Assembly: GCA_903832395.1 (NCBI GenBank)
Contig: CAILBF010000004.1
Location: forward strand, 1 to 7,973
Source: an uncultured Actinomycetes bacterium
GTDB lineage: Bacteria; Actinomycetota; Actinomycetes; Nanopelagicales; Nanopelagicaceae
Length of the DNA stretch: 7,973 bases
Reading direction: 5' to 3'
Positions within the stretch are counted from its first letter, which is position 1. Each line of letters begins with the position of its first letter. This document shows positions 1 to 5,699 of the stretch, one piece after another. The translations under genes were made by a program, and so were the position numbers. The notes under the pieces were generated by a model that searched no databases, was not told where the DNA came from, and saw only the letters and a list, made by a program, of their open reading frames with translations.

Positions 1-1
1 G

Positions 2-475
2 CTCGAGATCCTCGAAGCCAAAGGCTTCATCCGCCGCGATGAGAGCAAAGGTCGCGCCCTTGAATTAACGCCTGAAGAAAGTGGAGCACCCGTAGATAAA
101 ACACGTCTTGTTCCACTCGTTGGTCGTATTGCAGCTGGTGGTCCAATAACTGCCGAACAAGAAGTCGAAGAGTCATTCCCGCTACCAGAATCAATCGTTG
201 GCAGTGGCGATTTATTTATGCTCAAAGTCGTTGGCGAATCCATGAGCGATGCCGCGATTTGCGATGGCGATTACGTTGTTATCCGTTCGCAGAAAGATTG
301 CAACAACGGCGAAATCGTTGCCGCAATGATTGATGGCGAAGCAACGGTCAAAACATTTTCTCGAAAAAACGGCCACATCTGGCTTCTGCCAGCTAACGAT
401 GACTTCGCACCAATCGATGGCGATACTTGCGAAATCTTAGGAAAAGTTACTGCAGTTCTTCGCTCTGTTCGTTAA
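2..475 (+). CDS. lexA: LexA SOS repressor, C-terminal part (5' end outside window)
   Basis: Transcriptional repressor of the SOS DNA-damage regulon; RecA-stimulated self-cleavage inactivates it. The reading frame is open from base 2, so the gene enters from the left and the first Met-preceded stretch (218) is not the true start. The visible 157 residues begin in the wing of the winged-helix domain (LEILEAKGFIRRD). The S24 autoprotease domain follows: the Ala-Gly cleavage site is in GRIAAGG (Ala45-Gly46 of the fragment), the catalytic Ser80 is in VGESM, and the Lys117 general base is in ATVKTF. The Ser-Lys distance of 37 residues equals that of E. coli LexA (Ser119/Lys156). The segment between cleavage site and Ser (LPESIVGSGDLFMLKVVGESM region) is of actinobacterial type. 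The DNA-recognition helices are outside the window. The protein looks intact and functional as far as it can be seen. The VOC gene follows 19 bp downstream and could be co-transcribed. Confidence 0.96.
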   Translation, partial: LEILEAKGFIRRDESKGRALELTPEESGAPVDKTRLVPLVGRIAAGGPITAEQEVEESFPLPESIVGSGDLFMLKVVGESMSDAAICDGDYVVIRSQKDCNNGEIVAAMIDGEATVKTFSRKNGHIWLLPANDDFAPIDGDTCEILGKVTAVLRSVR

Positions 476-494
476 TTCACAGTAGCCTGCACTC

Positions 495-881
495 ATGGCT
501 CTGGAGTTTGCGATGACAACGATTGTTGTCAAAGACTACGACGTAGCGATTGCTTACTACACAAAGGTTCTTGGCTTTACTCTTACCGAAGATACGGTCC
601 TATCCCCCGATAAACGTTGGGTGACAGTTCGCCCTGGAACTAATGGTGCATCGATTCTTCTGGCCCGTGCGGCAACCGAGGCACAAGGTTCCCGCATTGG
701 AAATCAAACCGGAGGCCGCGTTGGCTTTTTCCTACATACCGATACTTTCGATGCCGATTATGCCCGTATGCAGGCGGCGGGCGTGGTTTTTGTCGATGTA
801 CCGCGCACCGAGGAGTACGGAAAAGTAATTGTCTTTGTAGACCTTTACGGCAACAAATGGGACTTCATCGGCAACGATTGA
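495..881 (+). CDS. VOC / glyoxalase-fold family protein (extradiol dioxygenase-like)
   Basis: A 128-residue single vicinal-oxygen-chelate module. Two beta-alpha-beta-beta-beta units can be traced: the first begins at TTIVVKDYDVAIAYYTKVLGF (residues 8-28), the second at GRVGFFLHTDTFDADYARMQ (74-93). The C-terminal signature EYGKVIVFVDLYGNKWDFI (107-125) is typical of small bacterial VOC proteins often annotated glyoxalase/bleomycin-resistance-like. The substrate cannot be told from the sequence; such proteins can be metalloenzymes or resistance or binding proteins. Start choice is uncertain: the ATG at 495 has only a poor ribosome binding site, while the in-frame ATG at 513 is preceded by TGGAG about 6 nt away but would cut close to the first beta strand, so 495 is preferred. 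The 3' end overlaps the convergent allantoicase gene by 37 bp. It is probably unrelated to ureide breakdown and may be transcribed with lexA. Confidence 0.85.
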   Translation: MALEFAMTTIVVKDYDVAIAYYTKVLGFTLTEDTVLSPDKRWVTVRPGTNGASILLARAATEAQGSRIGNQTGGRVGFFLHTDTFDADYARMQAAGVVFVDVPRTEEYGKVIVFVDLYGNKWDFIGND

Positions 882-1900
882 CGGTAATCACTAGTAATTT
901 TTTCTGTATCTGCTATCTCTCCGACCAATCGAAGTCTTGAGATGCCTCCATCCGGGAAAACGTCAATCCGTACATGGGTATAAACCTGCGCTAGCTCAAT
1001 GCGTATGCGGTGATGATTATCTGGTCGCAGTCGAGTGACTGGAATGATCTCTTTCCATCCGGATGAGTCAGCCTCCGGATCCACTTCACTTGAGAGAGCA
1101 TGGAGTGAGAACTCTTTGCTTGCGTTGTAAACATAATAGGAAGTATCTACCTCAACTGACTTGAGGACTCCGGGGGCTGCGAGTCTGATGATTGCCCAAT
1201 CCTTTCCAAAAGTTCGGCGCCTTGCAGTTTCCCAACCATCACCCATGTTCTGCGCCAGATTCGGCATATTAAGTGAATGCGCATTGGAAAAAAAGTCGTT
1301 GCTACTTGAGATAACTCTTCCTCCCAACATCCTAGATGCCAAGTCAACAGTTAGGCCAACAACATCAACTGGATTGATGACGACTTCGCCATAAGCGCGA
1401 AGTCGAGCGACGCCTCCGTCCGGTGAAATATTCAGGCGTATATGAGTAAATCTCTTAGTTGAAAACTCTCCACTTACTTCAAACCAATTGTGAGTTCCGC
1501 CAACAAGTTTCGTATCAGGTACAAGGGTGACCCATGTAGTTTCCGCGCTGGTTAACTCTTCAACGCCTGGTTGATTTTCATTAGAGGTGGCCTCAATCCA
1601 GCAAGAGCTGGGGAAATTGCCTGTGAAAAAACTTGTATCTACATCAAGTGCAGCAATAGTTCCCGGTGCACCAAGACGGATAATCGCCCAATCAAAGCCT
1701 TCAACTCGACGGCGACGAGTTTCCCAGCCATCGACAATCTCTCCCTTATGACCAAATAACCCTGGCGTGAAATTTGGAATGCTATCTAGAACTAAATTTT
1801 CCTTTTCTCCGAATGATTCATCGTTAGCAAACATCACACTGGCGCCCAACATGCGAGAGGCTAGGTTTGGCGCGTGTGCGGCTATATGTTCGAAGTCCAT
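845..1900 (-). CDS. alc: Allantoicase (allantoate amidinohydrolase, EC 3.5.3.4)
   Basis: Hydrolyses allantoate to ureidoglycolate and urea in cytosolic purine/ureide catabolism. The 351-residue protein is built from two homologous jelly-roll allantoicase repeats, the classical architecture and length. Repeat 1 covers about residues 13-172, repeat 2 about 187-328. Both carry LASRMLG, then DGWETxRRR (58-65 and 221-229), DWAIIRLxAPG (70-80 and 234-244), VDTS (87-90 and 251-254) and a closing SPDGGxxRLRxxGE / FPDGGISRLRLVGE. A reading frame can be extended to a TTG at 1918, but the AAAGGG at 1910-1915 then lies inside it. It sits 9 nt before the ATG at 1900, which gives the normal N-terminus MDFEHIAAHA. 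The gene is last in the operon, 33 bp after the racemase-like gene. About 20 residues past the last repeat (EKITSDYRQSLPMKSHLLP) look like a non-conserved tail, partly encoded in the overlap with the VOC gene. No catalytic defect is apparent. Confidence 0.94.
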   Translation of the reverse strand: MDFEHIAAHAPNLASRMLGASVMFANDESFGEKENLVLDSIPNFTPGLFGHKGEIVDGWETRRRRVEGFDWAIIRLGAPGTIAALDVDTSFFTGNFPSSCWIEATSNENQPGVEELTSAETTWVTLVPDTKLVGGTHNWFEVSGEFSTKRFTHIRLNISPDGGVARLRAYGEVVINPVDVVGLTVDLASRMLGGRVISSSNDFFSNAHSLNMPNLAQNMGDGWETARRRTFGKDWAIIRLAAPGVLKSVEVDTSYYVYNASKEFSLHALSSEVDPEADSSGWKEIIPVTRLRPDNHHRIRIELAQVYTHVRIDVFPDGGISRLRLVGEIADTEKITSDYRQSLPMKSHLLP

Positions 1901-1909
1901 TTGATTTTT

Positions 1910-1915
1910 CCCTTT
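1910..1915 (-). promoter_or_regulatory. Ribosome binding site deciding the allantoicase start
   Basis: On the minus strand this reads AAAGGG, with a 9-nt spacer to the ATG at 1900. Because it falls inside the possible 5' extension to the TTG at 1918, it favours the shorter protein. Sequence-based inference only. Confidence 0.6.
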
Positions 1916-1933
1916 CAATAGATACTTAAACTA

Positions 1934-2665
1934 CTAAGTTAAATGTTGAGAGATCGGCCATCCGATTATCTTTTTTGCTTCAGGGAATGCATGTGTTCCT
2001 ACTTTACTAGTTCCCAATCCGAGACCATGAACCGCCTCTGCAAGTCGAACTGCAGCACCAACACCATCTACAACGGGGACGCCGACTTCACGAGCGATGG
2101 CCTCTTCAAGGCCCGCCATTCCTCCGCAGCCGAGGCAGATAACTTCTGCCCGATCCTGTGTCACGGCCAATCTTGCTTGCTCGACTATTACCTCCAATGC
2201 GCGCTTGGGATCTTCATCTAACTCGAGTGTACCCATTCCTGTCGCACGAACTGAGGCGCATCGCGTGAACAATCCAGCAAGAATAAGACGGTCTTCAATT
2301 GATGCAATTGACCTGTCTAACGTAGTTACTACCGAATACTTTCGCCCAACCATTTGTGCTACGTATGCAGATGCCTCAGCCATATCGATAACTGGCACCG
2401 TGACTAACTCTTGAACACCTTCTCGGCCATGTTCGCCAAATCCAGCCATAACGATTGCATCGAAAGGACCTTGATACGTTGCAACTAAGTCCATTACGGC
2501 AACGGCTGAGATGAAACTTTCAAAGTTGCAATCAATTCCATCTGCGCCATATTTTGGCGTTAGTGCAATTATTTCAGTTCCGGGTGATGCATACTTGCGC
2601 GCAGATTCGGCGATCGCTGCCGTCATCGACTCAGTTGTGTTGGGGTTTATCACTAGAATTTTCAT
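1934..2665 (-). CDS. Asp/Glu/hydantoin racemase superfamily protein, allantoin/hydantoin racemase-like, first catalytic Cys replaced by Gly
   Basis: A 243-residue member of the aspartate/glutamate/hydantoin racemase superfamily, closest in pattern to hydantoin (HyuA) and allantoin (HpxA) racemases: it starts MKILVINPNTTESMT, followed by DAIVMAGFGEHG (69-80), PVIDMAEASA (91-100), YSVVTTLDRS (110-119), ICLGCGGMAG (176-185) and GVPVVDGVGAA (195-205). True racemases use two cysteines, one in a motif like IACFGDPG and one in LGCAGM. Here the second is present (Cys180) but the first position is Gly75. The same Gly/Cys arrangement is known in arylmalonate decarboxylase (Gly74/Cys188), a cofactor-free decarboxylase of this superfamily. 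The protein may therefore not be an ordinary two-base racemase; a lyase or decarboxylase on a hydantoin-like intermediate is possible. Its place between allantoinase and allantoicase argues for a role in ureide breakdown. GAGGAG at 2669-2674 precedes the ATG closely; the allantoinase stop is 22 bp upstream. Confidence 0.82.
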   Translation of the reverse strand: MKILVINPNTTESMTAAIAESARKYASPGTEIIALTPKYGADGIDCNFESFISAVAVMDLVATYQGPFDAIVMAGFGEHGREGVQELVTVPVIDMAEASAYVAQMVGRKYSVVTTLDRSIASIEDRLILAGLFTRCASVRATGMGTLELDEDPKRALEVIVEQARLAVTQDRAEVICLGCGGMAGLEEAIAREVGVPVVDGVGAAVRLAEAVHGLGLGTSKVGTHAFPEAKKIIGWPISQHLT

Positions 2666-2687
2666 ATTCTCCTCATTCCTAGGTGAA

Positions 2688-4025
2688 TCATTTCTTTGAT
2701 TTCTTTAGAATTTGGCCTCGTGGGCTTTGATAATCGACTTTCACGCCACGTAGCCAAGTTGCCTCAACCACACCACTGAGCGTTCGCCCCTCATAGAGAG
2801 AAAACTTTTGCTGATGTTCAAGGTTTGAAGCTTTCACTTCGAATGTAGCCTCTGGATCAAAGAGGAAAAAATCTGCATCTTTACCCACCTCTAAAGAACC
2901 TTTTGAATCAAGACGAGCTAGCGCAGCAGGTGCTTGGGACATCCATCTGGTTAACTGTTCAAGTGATACACTCTGCTTTTTCGCTTGGGTCCATGCAAGC
3001 GGAAATGAAATTTGAAGCGATGCGACTCCACCAAATGCGGCCTGAAAATCGCCCTCCACTACGGCTTTTTCATCAATGGAAGTAGGTGAGTGATCTGAGA
3101 CAACCATGTCAATTGTCCCATTTTCTAAATACTCCCATAGCGCGTTTCGATTCTTTTCATCTCGTATTGGAGGACATATTTTGTACAAAGTGGCGCCGTC
3201 ATCGACTTCAGAATCCTTCAAGATTAAATAATGCGGACACGTCTCTGACGTAATTTTGAGTCCAGACTCTTTAGCGCTCTGAATCAAAGCAGCTGCCTCC
3301 GACGTTGAAATATGCACAATATGCGCACGACCTCCGGTCAATTCCACGTTCTCTAAAACATTTGAAACTGCGCGGGACTCGATACTGGCCGGGCGAACCG
3401 ATAGATATTCCGAATAATTGTGGCCACTTACTGATGGGACTTTGTTCAGTTGCTCCTCATCTTCTGCATGGACTAAAAGTAAAGCATCGAACTCTTTCAA
3501 AATTGTTAGGGCTTGCTTCAAAATATCTACGCTAACGGATGGAAACTCGGGTAGACCAGTATTGGCTAAAAAGCATTTAAACCCAAAAACACCTTCTTGA
3601 TCCAGCTGATTTAATTGATTTAGATTCCACGGAGTGACTCCTGCCCAAAACCCAACATCAACCATCAATGAGCCTTCAGCCGTCATATGTTTTGCAGCTA
3701 GAGTCTCAAGGGAAACTGTGACGGGGATACTGTCCAGTGGCATGTCAATAAGCGTCGTAATTCCACCACGCGCTGCCGCCCGAGTGCCTGACTTAAAATT
3801 CTCCCAGAGGGTATTACCTGGATCCTGCAAGTGAACATGTGTATCTACTAAGCCAGGAAGCAGGGTTAAGTGGTCTGGAACGAGAATTTCAGAGAGAGTA
3901 TCAAGTGCGGCATCAAAATCCTCGATGCAAACAATTGATCCATCTCTAATCCCAATCGAAACCGCTCCGCAACCACGTGATGTGATAGCGGAGCGGGCTC
4001 GCACTACTATGTCAAGCAACTCCAT
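2688..4025 (-). CDS. allB: Allantoinase (EC 3.5.2.5), cyclic amidohydrolase
   Basis: Opens the hydantoin ring of allantoin to give allantoate. The 445-residue protein has the complete metal site of the dihydroorotase/hydantoinase/allantoinase family: His63 and His65 in DTHVHLQDPG, carboxylated Lys150 in FGFKCFLANTG, His186 in LLVHAEDE, His238 in AHIVHIST, and Asp311 in VVSDHSPT. The spacing closely follows E. coli AllB. Allantoinase is favoured over dihydropyrimidinase or dihydroorotase by the TLWENFKSGTRAAARGGITT and IDMPLDSIPVT segments, by CPHYL (263-267), and by the neighbouring allantoicase. The C-terminal beta-sandwich part (GSLEVGKDADFFLFDP, 376-391) is intact, followed by a basic tail (ILKKSKK). 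Only 12 bp separate its ATG from the permease stop, and no good Shine-Dalgarno is seen there, so translation may be coupled to the permease. It is expected to be cytosolic. Confidence 0.94.
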   Translation of the reverse strand: MELLDIVVRARSAITSRGCGAVSIGIRDGSIVCIEDFDAALDTLSEILVPDHLTLLPGLVDTHVHLQDPGNTLWENFKSGTRAAARGGITTLIDMPLDSIPVTVSLETLAAKHMTAEGSLMVDVGFWAGVTPWNLNQLNQLDQEGVFGFKCFLANTGLPEFPSVSVDILKQALTILKEFDALLLVHAEDEEQLNKVPSVSGHNYSEYLSVRPASIESRAVSNVLENVELTGGRAHIVHISTSEAAALIQSAKESGLKITSETCPHYLILKDSEVDDGATLYKICPPIRDEKNRNALWEYLENGTIDMVVSDHSPTSIDEKAVVEGDFQAAFGGVASLQISFPLAWTQAKKQSVSLEQLTRWMSQAPAALARLDSKGSLEVGKDADFFLFDPEATFEVKASNLEHQQKFSLYEGRTLSGVVEATWLRGVKVDYQSPRGQILKKSKK

Positions 4026-4037
4026 TTAGTTATTTTA

Positions 4038-5453
4038 CTAATCTAAGTTCGGAAAGCCTAAAACTTGGGATGGATCTTTTGATCTATTGGCTATTGTAAG
4101 ACCAATCAAATAAATCACAGCTCCGGAGACCCAAGCTTGCAGAGCTGGAAAACCAATATAAGTCTTCTGGAAACCAGACAGTCCTGGAATCAAACCACCC
4201 GTAAAGGCACCAATTAATGTTCCTGCGATTAGCGCAATGATCGCTGGCCAGTTAGCAAATGCTGACTCGTGCCATTTAGCGACTCTGTGAATTGGTCGGC
4301 GGTGCCCAAACAAACGTGGTAATAAGAAAATATCAACGGCCATAATCGTACTTGCCGTTGGAACAGTAACCGAACCAATTCCTGTTACGATATTAAATGT
4401 TTGGGTCAAACTCGGCATAATCAGTGTCATTAATCCCGCAATAATTCCCAAACCGATTACCGTGTACTTTCGTTGCCATCCGCGAACTTCAGCCATAAGG
4501 TTCTGAGCTCCATTAACGGCAATGTACAAATTGCCATCATTGACAGCCCATTGATTTAATGTGAAGAATAAAAAGCCCAAGAAAGTTGCGCCGAGAAGTG
4601 TGAAGCTTACGAAATACTTAATACTGGCGCCAAAGTCTGGATTATTCGACAAAGTTGCGACTAAGTAGCCCATAATTGGGAAAACAAAAGATCCGACTGC
4701 ATATGAGATCACAATCGCCGGAACGTTCCATTGTGGCTTTGTTTTTGCGTAACGAAATATATCTGGCTCATTACCCCAGGTTGAGAGTCCGACCATGGCA
4801 CCCGTCACGAAAAGAATTGAAGAAGGGGCCGCAACATGAGGAATCGCAGAGAGTTGAGTTCCGCTCACGGTCGCTAAGCTTTTTATAGTTGCATAAACTC
4901 CCCAGATCAAAACAACTGGCACGGCTGCATATTGCGCAAACTTCTGGACTCCAGAAAATCCGAAGTAGGTATTAATAACCATAACGAAGCCAAGGGCTAC
5001 TGTGACGGCCTTGACGGCTGGAACTGTAAATAGTCCGCCTAATAGTGACATCACAAAGAGAACGGTAAAGATATAGAAACCCATTCCATTTATAATTAAG
5101 AGAACAGAAACAATTCGACTACCTAATTTTCCAAAAATTCCTCGCGTCATAACCGCACTTGTTTGTCCTGCAAGAGCGCCAGCATTAGCTGAAGCTAGAG
5201 CGTAAAGACTCATAGTTATCGTTGCAATTGTCATTGCAATTACAAGTTGCTTTAAACTTAAGCCCTCAAACCGTGCCGTGTACCCTACAAAAGCTGCACC
5301 AAAAGTAGCCTGCATTGAAAGAAATGTTAAAAGAATTTTCCAGTTAGGTCGACGTTGATCTAATGGAACAACCGTGTCGGTAAAATCTTGCTCTGTGGCT
5401 TCCCAAGAATTAGAAGTTGAATCCGTTGATGAATGTGCATTTTCTTCTTTCAT
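4038..5453 (-). CDS. NCS1-family permease, probable allantoin/ureide or nucleobase importer
   Basis: An inner-membrane secondary transporter of the nucleobase:cation symporter-1 family (about 12 membrane spans, 471 residues). After a polar 38-residue cytoplasmic N-terminus, hydrophobic segments lie at about 39-58, 66-88, 113-137, 145-164, 172-191, 210-225, 244-267, 281-303, 330-350, 355-378, 402-422 and 434-455. Family features include the substrate-site region NAGALAGQTSAVMTRGIFG (90-108), WGNEPDIFRYAK (226-237) and NQWAVNDGNLYIA (300-312). By eye it is nearer the CodB/purine-cytosine permease branch than PucI. The substrate is not readable from sequence; allantoin is inferred because allantoinase, the racemase-like gene and allantoicase follow immediately. 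It is the first gene of the operon, downstream of a 246-bp control region. The only ribosome-binding motif, GGAG at 5466-5469, is 12 nt from the ATG, longer than usual, which may mean modest or regulated initiation. Confidence 0.86.
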   Translation of the reverse strand: MKEENAHSSTDSTSNSWEATEQDFTDTVVPLDQRRPNWKILLTFLSMQATFGAAFVGYTARFEGLSLKQLVIAMTIATITMSLYALASANAGALAGQTSAVMTRGIFGKLGSRIVSVLLIINGMGFYIFTVLFVMSLLGGLFTVPAVKAVTVALGFVMVINTYFGFSGVQKFAQYAAVPVVLIWGVYATIKSLATVSGTQLSAIPHVAAPSSILFVTGAMVGLSTWGNEPDIFRYAKTKPQWNVPAIVISYAVGSFVFPIMGYLVATLSNNPDFGASIKYFVSFTLLGATFLGFLFFTLNQWAVNDGNLYIAVNGAQNLMAEVRGWQRKYTVIGLGIIAGLMTLIMPSLTQTFNIVTGIGSVTVPTASTIMAVDIFLLPRLFGHRRPIHRVAKWHESAFANWPAIIALIAGTLIGAFTGGLIPGLSGFQKTYIGFPALQAWVSGAVIYLIGLTIANRSKDPSQVLGFPNLD

Positions 5454-5520
5454 GGCAGATATTTTCTCCGTTTCAAGTTATGGTGCATCATTTGTTTCAT
5501 TGCTGGAAGACTAACCAAGA

Positions 5521-5538
5521 ACCAAGGGCAATGTTGGT
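5521..5538 (-). other. Small hairpin in the operon leader
   Basis: As minus-strand RNA the sequence is ACCAA-CAUUGCCC-UUGGU, a 5-bp perfect stem with an 8-nt loop. It lies directly downstream of the larger hairpin and about 68 bp before the permease ATG. A second copy of the UUGGU arm occurs just after it (5514-5518 on the opposite strand as ACCAA at 5514-5518), so two alternative pairings are possible. A stem this short can arise by chance. Confidence 0.3.
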
Positions 5539-5541
5539 AAG

Positions 5542-5594
5542 AAGACCCCCTTTGAACCACTACGGAGACAAACGGTAAAGGGATTACGGGTCTT
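5542..5594 (-). other. Long hairpin in the operon leader, possible cis-acting RNA
   Basis: In the minus-strand transcript AAGACCC (5594-5588) pairs perfectly with GGGUCUU (5548-5542). After a 6-nt bulge on one side, CCUUU (5581-5577) pairs with AAAGG (5553-5549), and ACC (5576-5574) can pair with GGU (5558-5556) across a 2-nt bulge. That gives up to 15 base pairs capped by a loop of about 15 nt. No U-run follows that would make it a strong terminator (CUUACC comes next). It matches no riboswitch class I can recognise. It may be a regulatory leader, a processing site or chance. Confidence 0.4.
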
Positions 5595-5672
5595 TTACAA
5601 GGGTTAATCCATCATTTGGCAGAAATGACTCCAATCAATTTCTAGGTATTTATGCCTGATTTTGAACGGATA

Positions 5673-5687
5673 TTTCGCATTATGAAA
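5673..5687. promoter_or_regulatory. Putative IclR-family operator upstream of the permease operon
   Basis: TTTCGCATTATGAAA is an imperfect palindrome with TTTC/GAAA arms (ATTTC/GAAAT when flanks are included). It matches the site at 6513-6527 at 12 of 15 positions with identical spacing. It lies 12 bp after the regulator stop and about 220 bp before the permease start, beside the best but weak promoter candidate. Its likely ligand is the product of the adjacent IclR gene; this is inferred from position and from similarity to the two sites in that gene's own upstream region. Confidence 0.6.
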
Positions 5688-5699
5688 TGTGAGCATTGA

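Larger units (their letters stand above)
5454..5699 (-). promoter_or_regulatory. Control region and leader of the ureide operon
   Basis: The 246-bp gap between the regulator stop and the permease start contains no credible gene. It is the obvious location for the operon promoter, but no convincing -35/-10 pair stands out. The best minus-strand candidate is TTCAAA (5661-5666) with TAGAAA (5639-5644) 16 bp downstream, matching the consensus only partly (4 of 6 bases each). It also holds one operator-like palindrome (5673-5687) just upstream of that pair, two potential RNA hairpins (5542-5594 and 5521-5538) and the permease ribosome binding site. No factor-independent terminator for the regulator gene is visible, so some read-through into the operon is possible. 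Confidence 0.6.

Noticed and set aside
218..475. An 85-residue gene starting at the Met at 218
   Set aside because: The frame is open upstream to base 2 and encodes the LexA cleavage site and linker; 218 is an internal Met.
876..900. Possible terminator after the VOC gene (GATT...AATC followed by TTTTTT)
   Set aside because: The stem is only 4 weak base pairs and the T-run is separated from it by several bases, so it is not a credible intrinsic terminator.
1161..1394. Plus-strand frames inside the minus-strand operon (for example 1161-1394, 1943-2221, 3305-3535, 4676-4888)
   Set aside because: All are antisense to genes with strong family motifs, lack ribosome binding sites and have no recognisable protein features.
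5542..5594. The leader hairpin as an intrinsic terminator for the IclR gene, or as a known riboswitch
   Set aside because: The long bulged stem is not GC-rich at the base, no uninterrupted U-run follows on either strand, and no conserved core of a riboswitch class known to me is present.
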